Positions 46,209 to 53,944 of a DNA stretch of 64,000 bases are shown in pieces. Within the stretch, counting starts at the first letter, position 1. Each line of letters begins with the position of its first letter. The DNA comes from Acinetobacter sp. CFCC 10889 (lineage in GTDB: Bacteria > Pseudomonadota > Gammaproteobacteria > Pseudomonadales > Moraxellaceae). A program made the position numbers and the translations under genes. The notes beneath the pieces were generated by a model. The model saw only the letters and a list, made by a program, of their open reading frames with translations. It was not told where the DNA came from and made no database searches. The DNA is taken from the NCBI RefSeq assembly GCF_003268395.1, contig NZ_LQXQ01000003.1:1-64000 (forward strand), given 5' to 3'.

Positions 46209-46334
46209 AATTTTTCTCTATGATTCACATTATTCGTAAACTAAAAAAGTAACAATAATTTAAAAATATAGTTAAGTTATAATACAAACTGCTTACGCTG
46301 TGATTTTATTATTGTAATGAAATATTGCCTCTCC

Positions 46335-46502
46335 TTAGGAATCCTCTGCTTGCGGTGCATCTTCAGTTGGAAGCTTATAATCTTCATTTGCCCAAGCGCC
46401 AAGATCAATCAATTTACAACGATCTGAACAAAATGGACGAAATTCATTATTTTCCCAAGTGGTCGCTTCACCACAACGTGGACATGGAAATGATTTAGGC
46501 AT
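46335..46502 (-). CDS. yacG: YacG, DNA gyrase inhibitor
   Basis: 55-residue zinc-ribbon protein that in E. coli binds GyrB and blocks gyrase activity. The four zinc cysteines are there: C-P-R-C at 7-10 and C-S-D-R-C at 25-29, with R-P-F between. The acidic tail E-D-A-P-Q-A-E-D-S is typical. AGGAA precedes the ATG at 46502. It is divergent from the methyltransferase gene and away from coaE, its common neighbour. Confidence 0.93.
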   Translation of the reverse strand: MPKSFPCPRCGEATTWENNEFRPFCSDRCKLIDLGAWANEDYKLPTEDAPQAEDS

Positions 46503-46593
46503 GATGAATTCCTGATTTAAATAGACAATCTAAGAAGCAAAAATAACGCAGACTTGTTAAACTTGCGCTGATTTTTCTTAGTTTGATCTGTTT

Positions 46594-47247
46594 ATGCCAA
46601 TTCGTCAATTTCAAGCACATCGCATGCATGCTCCTCGTGATTTCCAATCCATTGAAAATCATCCTATTTGTATAGAGATAGGTGCAGGTAAGGGTAAACA
46701 TGCTTTGTTATTTTCAGGGCAACATCCTGATTTGAAATTGATTGCGATTGAACGGACACGTGAAAAATTTTTAGCGATGCAAAAGCAACATCAGCTTGAA
46801 GGACAAGCCAATTTAACCCCAATGCATGCCGATGCTTTGCCGTGGGTGGTGCATGCTTTATTTCCACAACAAGTACAACATTTTTTTATACTCTATCCAA
46901 ATCCTGAGCCACATAATCCTGCACAGCGTTGGTTGAATATGCCATTTTTTGAGTTTCTCATCTCACGTTTGGCTGTGAATGGCACAGTGACATTGGCCAG
47001 TAATATTCCTGAATATATTGAAGAAGCAGAGCAACAATTAAAACAGGTTTGGCATTTACCTTATGAAAAACAGGTGATTGCATCAGATTCGGCACGTACT
47101 CATTTTGAAGTGAAATATTTGGAACGTGGTGAATTGTGTCAGCAGTTGATCATTTCTAAACCTGAAAATTACACTACTCGCTTTGATGATTTTCAGCCTT
47201 TGCAAGGTCAAAATACGCAAATGACTGAGTCTAAAGATGCCGAATAA
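46594..47247 (+). CDS. TrmB-like SAM-dependent methyltransferase
   Basis: Rossmann-fold methyltransferase of 217 residues with the SAM motif I-C-I-E-I-G-A-G-K-G-K-H and Y-P-N-P-E-P where tRNA m7G46 methyltransferase TrmB has F-P-D-P-W-P. The altered catalytic box, without the usual basic K-K-R-H-x-K-R run, suggests a divergent TrmB paralogue with a different or unknown substrate. The 3' end overlaps the next gene by 11 bases, implying translational coupling with the flavoprotein. Confidence 0.75.
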   Translation: MPIRQFQAHRMHAPRDFQSIENHPICIEIGAGKGKHALLFSGQHPDLKLIAIERTREKFLAMQKQHQLEGQANLTPMHADALPWVVHALFPQQVQHFFILYPNPEPHNPAQRWLNMPFFEFLISRLAVNGTVTLASNIPEYIEEAEQQLKQVWHLPYEKQVIASDSARTHFEVKYLERGELCQQLIISKPENYTTRFDDFQPLQGQNTQMTESKDAE

Positions 47248-48436
47248 ACGCATTGCGATTGTCGGGGCAGGTCCTGCGGGTTTGATGGCTGCGGAAGTCT
47301 TGAGTGCGCATGATTATGAAGTGCATGTCTTTGAGCAGAAGCCATCGGCAGCACGTAAATTTTTGATGGCAGGCAAAACAGGGTTAAACATTTCCCATGC
47401 TGAGCCGATTGAACAATTTGTACAGCGTTATGATCAGGTGGAATGGTTGAGTCCGTGGGTCAAACAATGGGATGCCAATTGGATTCAAGCGTGGATGCAA
47501 GATTTAGGCATTGAATCTTATGTCGGTACTTCTGGACGGATTTTCCCGATTGAAATGAAAGCTGCACCCTTATTGAGAGCTTGGTTGAAACGTTTGGCTG
47601 AGCAAAAAGTCCATTTTCATTATCGGCATCAAATTTTGGATTTGAGCAATCAAACTTTAAAAATTCAGGATTTGAAAACGGAACAGATTTTTGAGCAAGT
47701 GTTTGATGCGATTATTCTTGCTTGCGGCGCAGTGTCATGGTCACGTTTAGGCAGTGATGGCGCATGGCAAAAATGGCTCAATGCAGATGAAATTGAGCCA
47801 TTTCAAGCCAGTAATGCAGGCGTAGAAAAAACATGGTCTAAGTTTATGCAAGCTGTGTTTGGGCAGCCACTGAAACGTGTTGAGGCATGGGTAGAGCATG
47901 CATCTAAAACACAGGGCGATATTGTCATTACCCATTATGGTTTAGAAAGTGGGCTGATTTATAAGCAAGGACGAGCGTTAAGACAGCAACTGAAACAGCA
48001 ACAATCTATGTGCTTATATTTGGATTTGTTGCCTGATTTGACGGTGGCACAATTGGCGCAAAAATTACAAGCATCAAAAAAACAATCGACTGCGAATATT
48101 TGGCGTAAAGCGGGCTTGGATATTGCTAAAGCCAATTTAGTCCGTGAAATGGTCGATAAATCACTGTGGAATCACGCTGAAAAGTTGGCGAATGAAATTA
48201 AACATTTAAAAATCGAGCTATCAGGTTTTCGTCCGATTGAGGAAGCGATTAGCTGTGCAGGTGGTGTGAAACAATCCGTATTCACTGAGCATTTACAACT
48301 CAAATCCAATCCTTATGTGTTCTGTTGTGGGGAAATGTTGGATTGGGATGCACCAACGGGCGGATATTTACTGACTGCGTGTTTTGCGACAGGTCGTGCA
48401 GCAGGGCAAGGTGTGTATCAGTATTTAACAAAGTGA
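47237..48436 (+). CDS. TIGR03862-like NAD(P)/FAD-dependent flavoprotein
   Basis: Flavoprotein of the HI0933/YhiN superfamily. The N-terminal Rossmann motif I-A-I-V-G-A-G-P-A-G-L-M-A-A binds FAD, and M-A-G-K-T-G-L-N-I-S-H follows, the family hallmark. The C-terminal FAD contact is G-E-M-L-D-W-D-A-P-T-G-G-Y-L-L. A 399-residue length fits. It overlaps the methyltransferase gene by 11 bases. The oxidoreductase substrate is not known for the family. Confidence 0.9.
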   Translation: MPNKRIAIVGAGPAGLMAAEVLSAHDYEVHVFEQKPSAARKFLMAGKTGLNISHAEPIEQFVQRYDQVEWLSPWVKQWDANWIQAWMQDLGIESYVGTSGRIFPIEMKAAPLLRAWLKRLAEQKVHFHYRHQILDLSNQTLKIQDLKTEQIFEQVFDAIILACGAVSWSRLGSDGAWQKWLNADEIEPFQASNAGVEKTWSKFMQAVFGQPLKRVEAWVEHASKTQGDIVITHYGLESGLIYKQGRALRQQLKQQQSMCLYLDLLPDLTVAQLAQKLQASKKQSTANIWRKAGLDIAKANLVREMVDKSLWNHAEKLANEIKHLKIELSGFRPIEEAISCAGGVKQSVFTEHLQLKSNPYVFCCGEMLDWDAPTGGYLLTACFATGRAAGQGVYQYLTK

Positions 48437-48528
48437 ATAACGGAAACAACAATTTCATAAGATTAAATTTGGATTAACACTTGTAAGATGTGCTAATTTT
48501 AAATGGTTTTATATTTTAGAGTTAAGTC

Positions 48529-48939
48529 ATGTCTGCTGAAAAATTATATACAGGAAGTTGTTTGTGTGGCGGGATTCGCTATGAAATTCATGGCGAAATT
48601 GGCGATATTATTGAGTGTCATTGTCGTCGTTGTCGTAAGGCAAATGGCAGTGCTTTTGCTGCCAATGCACCCATTCAAAAAGCAGATTTTAAAATCGTAC
48701 AAGGTGAGCAGTTACTGAAAAAATATCAGTCTAGTGAAACCACACAGCGTTGTTTTTGTGGTGAATGTGCTTCACCGATTATCAGTATTAAAGCTGAAAC
48801 ACCTGATACTTATCGTTTAAGAATTGGAACTTTGGATACACCGCTTGAGCAAAAGCCAACCATGCATACGTTTACGGCTTATAAGGCAGAATGGGATACG
48901 ATTTGTGATGGTTTACCACAGTACGATGAACGTCCGTGA
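48529..48939 (+). CDS. GFA family protein, second paralogue
   Basis: 136-residue zinc protein of the GFA fold. Ligands C-L-C-G-G-I, C-H-C-R-R-C-R-K-A-N-G-S-A and C-G-E-C-A-S-P are in order. It resembles bacterial CENP-V-like proteins of unknown function. It is only distantly similar to the other GFA gene at 35 kb, and the two are not tandem. The gene follows the flavoprotein at about 90 bases, on its own or as part of that operon. Confidence 0.88.
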   Translation: MSAEKLYTGSCLCGGIRYEIHGEIGDIIECHCRRCRKANGSAFAANAPIQKADFKIVQGEQLLKKYQSSETTQRCFCGECASPIISIKAETPDTYRLRIGTLDTPLEQKPTMHTFTAYKAEWDTICDGLPQYDERP

Positions 48940-49007
48940 TTTGATGTTATTAATCTAATTGATTTTTATTATAAAAATGGCTGTAGGGGGCAATAAATCC
49001 CTCCCAA

Positions 49008-49027
49008 CCTCCCTTTAAAAAGGGAGG
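49008..49027. repeat. Palindromic hairpin in repeat-like DNA
   Basis: CCTCCCTTT and AAAGGGAGG form a 9-bp stem. With the flanking CCCTCCCAA and GAGTCGCCTGCG this looks like a short dispersed repeat. It also lies between converging genes and may act as a terminator for either. Confidence 0.45.
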
Positions 49028-49043
49028 AGTCGCCTGCGTAGGG

Positions 49044-49376
49044 TTATTTCGCAGTTAAAGCAGTACCTTCAAACTTGATTCCATCCCAACCGTTTTGCAT
49101 AAACTGTCGAATGTTTTGATGATCTGTTGCTTCAGGGCTTGCCAATACAGAAGCATAGTGTTCGGCAAATAGACTTAAAGTTTGTTGTTGATCTAAATCA
49201 TTCAATTGCGCGAAAGAAAAGACTTTGGCACTGCCTTGGTTTTCAGTGGCTGCATTGTGTTGTTGACCATTTTGAAATGCAGTTGGCGTGTGCGTATAAC
49301 GTGCTTCAATAAAAGCAATGACATCGGCAAATTGAGCTTCATTTGCTTGCAGTTGTTTTAATAAATCTTGAGCCAC
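49044..49376 (-). CDS. HopJ type III effector-like protein
   Basis: 110-residue protein of the HopJ family: F-I-E-A-R-Y at about 22-27, F-Q-N-G, then S-A-K-V-F-S-F-A-Q-L-N and the C-terminal H-Q-N-I-R-Q-F-M-Q-N-G-W-D-G-I-K. Despite the name from Pseudomonas effectors, homologues are widespread in bacteria without type III secretion, and no such system is seen here. The intracellular function is unknown. Confidence 0.85.
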   Translation of the reverse strand: MAQDLLKQLQANEAQFADVIAFIEARYTHTPTAFQNGQQHNAATENQGSAKVFSFAQLNDLDQQQTLSLFAEHYASVLASPEATDHQNIRQFMQNGWDGIKFEGTALTAK

Positions 49377-49525
49377 GATTTAAATTCCTGATTTAATTGT
49401 GCGCTTATCATAGCTGATTCATTTGAAATCACGTAATGCCTATTTATGTTTTGTTGTTTTAGTCTTGAGGATTATTTGCATAGATTTGTTAGAATAAATA
49501 AAACAAAGCAATAACAAAGAGCATT

Positions 49526-50365
49526 ATGAATCGACATCAAATTAAAAATAAAGATTTAAATTGGATCATGAAATTCATTGCTTATTTGGTGCAAAGTTCA
49601 TGGCTTTTAAATTTGCGCCGTGCGTTGATGCGAGTTCTACCATTCTTCAAATTACAAAGCCGAGTCAAAAATATTGTCTATTTATCATGGTTGGTTGATA
49701 TTGAAAAAGTACGTTCACGTTATCCAAAACATGTTCAGTTATGGGAAAAACAAGGTAAAACCATTTTTACCATTCTAACGTATCAGCATGAACATTTTGG
49801 TTTTTCTTTCTTAGGGTGGTTTCGAAAATTGATGCCATCACCGAAACAAAGTAATTGGCGTTTTTATATCGAACCGCAACAGCAAGACAAAACTGTAATT
49901 TTTGAACAAGTTGTGGTTGATCAAAAGCTCTATGTATTGAGTGGGCGGCTTGCCAGTGATGCGATGCCTGCACAGTTTGCACAACCATTTATTCATCAAA
50001 AAAATAATTCACAGATTCATACGCAACTTCATGTTGATGAATGCTATCAATTATCCAGTACAGTCGAGATCAGTACAGATCAGCAATTGCCAAAGATTTG
50101 GCAATCTTTATTTTCATCATGGGATGAAGCCATTCGCTATTTAGTTGATCAAGATCATGCGTGGGTGGAATGGGTTGATCAGCCTGAAAAAATGTCGCAA
50201 GGTGATATTGAAATGCCGTTTGATTTTTCCCAAATCCAAGCGGCAAAAGTGCTCGATATTCAATGTCCTTTGTTAAAAGAATGGGGTGTGAATGAACAAG
50301 AGGTGTTTGTATTTGTTGTGCCTGAATTGGACTTTTATGTGAAGAGTGAAAAAACTTTGTGTTAA
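49526..50365 (+). CDS. DUF2071-like protein
   Basis: 279-residue protein with no signal peptide. The passage N-I-V-Y-L-S-W-L-V-D-I-E-K-V-R-S-R-Y-P resembles the start of DUF2071 (YqjF-like, acetoacetate-decarboxylase-like fold), followed by G-F-S-F-L-G-W-F. The N-terminal 50 residues are basic and helical, an addition to the domain. Family call tentative. It ends over the stop of the NYN gene on the other strand (overlap of 4 bases). Confidence 0.55.
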   Translation: MNRHQIKNKDLNWIMKFIAYLVQSSWLLNLRRALMRVLPFFKLQSRVKNIVYLSWLVDIEKVRSRYPKHVQLWEKQGKTIFTILTYQHEHFGFSFLGWFRKLMPSPKQSNWRFYIEPQQQDKTVIFEQVVVDQKLYVLSGRLASDAMPAQFAQPFIHQKNNSQIHTQLHVDECYQLSSTVEISTDQQLPKIWQSLFSSWDEAIRYLVDQDHAWVEWVDQPEKMSQGDIEMPFDFSQIQAAKVLDIQCPLLKEWGVNEQEVFVFVVPELDFYVKSEKTLC

Positions 50366-51108
50366 GTGGATTTTTTTAGCCGAAAAACCATAATTGATGC
50401 TTTACTTCCATTAATAGAAATCATTTTATGATCATAATATTTTTCAAGTTTTCGGATAATATCTGATAATTTAGTACAACCATAAGTTCGCGGATCAAAG
50501 TCAGGACGACTGCGCTTAATATAAGTTCCGACTATAGATAAGTTTGCCCAACTATCCTCCTCCCGAAATTGACTCCAAGCTTTTGTTAATAGAGGAACAA
50601 GTTCTGTAACTTTTTTGACTTTTTGAATTTGGTTAGTTGATTCATTAGAGTCTTGCTCTTCATTAGAATTTAAATTTTCAGTAAAAATGAAGTCATCACA
50701 TGCATTCCTGAAAGCTACTGGTGTTTTCGATTGCCCGAATCCAATGACAAAAATTTCCGATTCTCTTAGGCGAGATGCTAAACGAGTAAAATCACTATCA
50801 CTTGATACAATGACAAAAGTATCATGTCTATTCCCATATAGAAGATCCATTGCATCAATTATAATCGAAGAGTCAGTTGCATTTTTTCCTGATGTATATG
50901 CAAACTGTTGAATAGGTTGTATTGCAAGAGTATTTAGAATTGTTTTCCAATTTTTTAAGGTTTCTTGAGACCAATCACCATATGCTCTTTTTGTAATAAT
51001 TTGCCCTCTTGCGGCAATTTCTTCAAGAATAGATTCTATTTTAGAATATTGGGCATTATCAGCATCAATTAAAACAACGATTTTTCTTTTATCTAAATTT
51101 TCTGACAA
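50362..51108 (-). CDS. NYN-domain protein with C-terminal OST-HTH/LOTUS domain
   Basis: 248-residue likely RNA-processing protein. The N-terminal PIN-like NYN domain shows the acidic metal-binding residues: V-L-I-D-A-D-N at 12-18, D-S-S-I-I-I-D-A-M-D and S-S-D-S-D-F, so a ribonuclease is plausible. A linker rich in Asn and Glu (about 145-165) leads to a C-terminal OST-HTH/LOTUS-type winged helix (about 175-245), known to bind RNA. The start is TTG at 51108, with AGGT about 8 bases before; no ATG lies early enough. The gene is richer in A+T than its surroundings. Confidence 0.85.
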   Translation of the reverse strand: MSENLDKRKIVVLIDADNAQYSKIESILEEIAARGQIITKRAYGDWSQETLKNWKTILNTLAIQPIQQFAYTSGKNATDSSIIIDAMDLLYGNRHDTFVIVSSDSDFTRLASRLRESEIFVIGFGQSKTPVAFRNACDDFIFTENLNSNEEQDSNESTNQIQKVKKVTELVPLLTKAWSQFREEDSWANLSIVGTYIKRSRPDFDPRTYGCTKLSDIIRKLEKYYDHKMISINGSKASIMVFRLKKST

Positions 51109-51237
51109 TTTAAGTACCTAATATTTATATTTCAACATGTTATAGGCATATTAGTATGATAGTTAAACTATAGATTTGCAATTATAATAAATAATCTAGA
51201 TGATATTTCGTGATTAATTTAATCTAAGGACTCAATA

Positions 51238-51618
51238 ATGAATTGGCTATTGGTCGCTTGCGGTGGTGCAATTGGTGCAAGTTTGCGCTACGGTGCGGGA
51301 TTGATCATTTCCAAACCACACAGCCTTTTCCCGTGGACAACATGGTCAATCAATATTTTAGGCTGTTTTTTAGCAGGGATTTTTTTTGCTTTCACACAAA
51401 AATATCCAATTCTGCAAAATGAAACTCGTTTATTTTTAATGGTTGGAATCTTAGGTGGATTTACCACATTTTCAAGTTTTGGCTTGGAAACATTTCAGTT
51501 GATCCGTCAAGGGCAGTTTCCGATGGCTTTGGCATATACAGTTTCAAGTGTAATCATCGGTGTAATTTTTTTAGCGATTGGCTTTTATATTTTCCAAATG
51601 ATTTTAGCTTCAAAATAA
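51238..51618 (+). CDS. crcB: CrcB/Fluc fluoride channel
   Basis: Dual-topology inner-membrane fluoride exporter of 126 residues with four helices. Family features are G-G-A-I-G-A-S-L-R-Y near the N-terminus, N-I-L-G-C-F-L-A-G, and the G-G-F-T-T-F-S-S-F-G-L-E motif that holds the sodium and phenylalanine box. A fluoride riboswitch was looked for upstream and not recognised. Single gene converging on rpmE2. Confidence 0.95.
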   Translation: MNWLLVACGGAIGASLRYGAGLIISKPHSLFPWTTWSINILGCFLAGIFFAFTQKYPILQNETRLFLMVGILGGFTTFSSFGLETFQLIRQGQFPMALAYTVSSVIIGVIFLAIGFYIFQMILASK

Positions 51619-51622
51619 ACAA

Positions 51623-51658
51623 TAAAAAAAGCCTAAAGGGAGGATTTACTTTAGGCTA
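51623..51658 (-). terminator. Terminator of rpmE2
   Basis: AGCCTAAAG and CTTTAGGCT form a 9-bp stem with a 10-base loop; the minus strand continues TTTTTTT. Correct for the L31 gene transcript. Confidence 0.85.
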
Positions 51659-51694
51659 GAGCTAAATCATTTAACTCAAATTTGAGCATAAAAA

Positions 51695-51943
51695 TTAACG
51701 TTTAAAACGTGCAAAGCGTTTGTTAAAGCTTGCAATACGACCTTCATTGTTGATCTGACGGACTTCACCTGTATAAAACGGATGTGAAGCACTTGAAATA
51801 TCCAAAGCGACATAAGGATAGTCTTGACCTTCAAACTCACGTGTTTGTTTAGTCTGAATGGTGCTGCCAATCAAGAAATAAGCATTGGCATTGGTGTCAT
51901 GAAATAGAACTTGGCGGTACTCAGGATGGATGTTGGGACGCAT
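51695..51943 (-). CDS. rpmE2: 50S ribosomal protein L31 type B (zinc-independent)
   Basis: L31 paralogue that replaces the zinc-binding L31 under zinc shortage. The 82 residues contain no C-x-x-C zinc ligands, so it is the C-minus type; M-R-P-N-I-H-P-E-Y starts it and [10 protein letters not shown] is the family core. The start at ATG 51943 is marked by TTGGAGAATAAA. A near-consensus Zur operator lies 30 bases upstream (51973-51995), so the gene should be derepressed when zinc is low. Confidence 0.96.
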   Translation of the reverse strand: MRPNIHPEYRQVLFHDTNANAYFLIGSTIQTKQTREFEGQDYPYVALDISSASHPFYTGEVRQINNEGRIASFNKRFARFKR

Positions 51944-51972
51944 TTTATTCTCCAATCAATTTTACGGTTATT

Positions 51973-51995
51973 GAAATGTTATAACATAACAATTG
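51973..51995. promoter_or_regulatory. Zur box upstream of rpmE2
   Basis: The site reads GAAATGTTATA, then A, then CATAACAATTG. Against the gammaproteobacterial Zur consensus GAAATGTTATA-N-TATAACATTTC, written here from memory, 20 of 23 positions agree counting the free centre. It lies 30 bases before the start codon, fitting repression of the promoter by zinc-loaded Zur. Confidence 0.8.
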
Positions 51996-52067
51996 AAGTG
52001 TAAAGTTATTTGCAATGCTGTAAAAGCAGATGCTTAAAATATTGGAAAATACATTTAAAAATTAAGG

Positions 52068-52110
52068 CAAAAAAAGAAGCCTAAGCAGGAGGATAATTTG
52101 CTTAGACTTC
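52068..52110 (-). terminator. Terminator of the ABC1 kinase gene
   Basis: AAGCCTAAGCA and TGCTTAGACTT (one mismatch) form the stem, followed on the minus strand by CTTTTTTT. It shares the CCTAA and GGAGGAT core of the rpmE2 terminator. Confidence 0.75.
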
Positions 52111-52179
52111 AAAATATGTGTTTACTTTAATTGAGCCTGCTTAAAAAACAATTAACCTAACATGAATGAAAGATTAATT

Positions 52180-53472
52180 TTACTGAGGTATTAATTCTTC
52201 AAATACATCGCTTAAATCGTCATGTACTTTGAGTTGAATCAGGTTCCAATAATGTCCTGAAATAGTTCGATTGACCATCAAGGTATCAGGTGAGGGCTTG
52301 AAAACATCCCAATATTTCAGTGATTTTTTTACCAACTTCATCCCATCATGATGCGCTGAATTTTCAGCAAAATCATAGTGTGTGGTGAGAGGGCGTAATA
52401 AAACTTCAAGCCATGCTTTGTAAAGTTCTTCAGGAAATTTGCCTTTTTCAGCAAGTGCATCCAAAGCAGTGAGTTCATTTTCAATGGTGCTAATGTCAGC
52501 TTGACGACCTGCACGCACTAAAGTTTTAAAATGAGTAATGATGTCATTGGATAAAGTTTTCACCCCACCAAAGTCATAAATAATCACACTGCCATCGGCA
52601 CGGAAGGCAAAATTCCCTGGATGTGGATCGCAATGGAAGCGTTTTAAGAAGAACATTTGTTGTCCCAAGGCACGAATCAAACGTTCACCAATTTGATTGC
52701 GAATTTCCAAATCCCATGTGCTTGCGGTTTCGATATTGTCGCCTTTTTCCATACTCAAGGTCAGAATACGTCTGCTTGAATATTCAGGATAAACATTCGG
52801 GATAATAATTTTTGTGTCTAAAGCTTGATGGAAAGTTTTAAAAACTTGCAGATTTTGTGCTTCGATTTCGTAGTTGAGTTCTTCATGCAAACTGTCTTGA
52901 ATCTCTTTGAATAAGCGGTCTTGCAGTTTTTTATCGACTTTTAACACCCCCATTAAACGTAAAGCTAAACGCACTTGTTTCAGGTCACTTTCACAAGCTT
53001 CATCCACACCGGGATATTGTACTTTGACCACAACCTCCGTGCCATTTGGCAGGATGGCTTTGTGTACTTGCCCGATGGATGCTGCTGCAAAAGGCAGTTC
53101 TTCAAAATTTGTAAATATTTGATCCAGTGGTTTACCAAGTTCTTTTTCAACTTGCTTTTTGATGTCTGCAAAGGGCATTGCAGGGGCTTGGCGTTGCAGT
53201 TTGGCAATGGCTTTGGCAACTTCAGGTGGGAAAATGTCTTTGTACTGTGAGGCGATTTGCCCGACTTTCATCACCGCACCTTTCATTTCTCCAAGTGTAT
53301 CGGCGATTTGTAAGCCAATGTCTTGAAACAATTTGCTGCGTGCTTCATTCTTTTTATCTTCATCAGCATTAAAGTTGCGAATGGAATTGGACACAGTTTT
53401 GGTGGCGATACTTGCAGTCATACCTGCAAGTTTCATAAAACGGCGACCGGGTGTACTTGAATTTTTAGACAT
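52180..53472 (-). CDS. ABC1/AarF-family kinase-like protein
   Basis: Second UbiB-like gene of the window, 430 residues. The K-x-G-Q motif is K-V-G-Q-I-A-S-Q-Y-K-D, then A-A-A-S-I-G-Q-V-H and the intact metal motif Y-D-F-G-G-V. The C-terminal membrane helices of UbiB are absent. Members act in lipid or quinone metabolism in several organisms; no specific substrate is known here. It should not be named ubiB, since that gene is at 1.6-3.2 kb. Unrelated neighbours. Confidence 0.88.
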   Translation of the reverse strand: MSKNSSTPGRRFMKLAGMTASIATKTVSNSIRNFNADEDKKNEARSKLFQDIGLQIADTLGEMKGAVMKVGQIASQYKDIFPPEVAKAIAKLQRQAPAMPFADIKKQVEKELGKPLDQIFTNFEELPFAAASIGQVHKAILPNGTEVVVKVQYPGVDEACESDLKQVRLALRLMGVLKVDKKLQDRLFKEIQDSLHEELNYEIEAQNLQVFKTFHQALDTKIIIPNVYPEYSSRRILTLSMEKGDNIETASTWDLEIRNQIGERLIRALGQQMFFLKRFHCDPHPGNFAFRADGSVIIYDFGGVKTLSNDIITHFKTLVRAGRQADISTIENELTALDALAEKGKFPEELYKAWLEVLLRPLTTHYDFAENSAHHDGMKLVKKSLKYWDVFKPSPDTLMVNRTISGHYWNLIQLKVHDDLSDVFEELIPQ

Positions 53473-53663
53473 TCAGACAAATCCTTAAACTTTGATGAAG
53501 TTTTTTCTCATTTTGATCATAGGCGACTATTCTTAAACTGCCTACTTTAAATTGTTAAGAGATTGTTTCTTCTTTGCTATTTTGAATATATTTTTATAGA
53601 TGAATGGGCTTTAGCGATCACTCAACGTTAAAATGATCTTAATGTATAAATCAAGAGTTGGCT

Positions 53664-53876
53664 ATGAAAGTTTATCGTTATTTGACAGGCAAGGATGATG
53701 TGAATTTTTGTGCAAGAGTAACGAAAGCTTTAAATGAGGGTTATGAGTTATATGGTGCGCCCACGATGACATTTAATGGTACAGATGTAATTGTGGGACA
53801 GGCGATTGTCAAAGATGTTGCTGATGAAAGTGAAGTGCCTCAAGGGTTGAGGGATGCGATTGCACGACAATCTTGA
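53664..53876 (+). CDS. DUF1737 small protein
   Basis: 70-residue protein, K-V-Y-R-Y-L-T-G-K-D-D at the start and L-N-E-G-Y-E-L-Y-G-A-P in the middle, typical of DUF1737, which is short, alpha/beta and uncharacterised. ATG 53664 is preferred over TTG 53658. The stop codon TGA (53874-53876) runs into a hairpin. No operon partner. Confidence 0.85.
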   Translation: MKVYRYLTGKDDVNFCARVTKALNEGYELYGAPTMTFNGTDVIVGQAIVKDVADESEVPQGLRDAIARQS

Positions 53877-53918
53877 GGAGTTTGAATAACTCCTCACTTT
53901 AAATTGTGTGAGGAGTCA
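53875..53918. terminator. Shared inverted repeats between converging genes
   Basis: GAGGAGTT, AACTCCTCAC and GTGAGGAGT follow each other, so the central arm can pair with either the first or the third. The first pairing suits the DUF1737 gene; the second suits the transporter gene from the other side. Confidence 0.55.
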
Positions 53919-53944
53919 GTAAAAAGTTATAGCATTGGTTGGGA

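Noticed and set aside
51120..51237. Fluoride riboswitch before crcB
   Set aside because: The A+T-rich leader lacks the conserved GG-GATG and helix elements expected of the fluoride aptamer.
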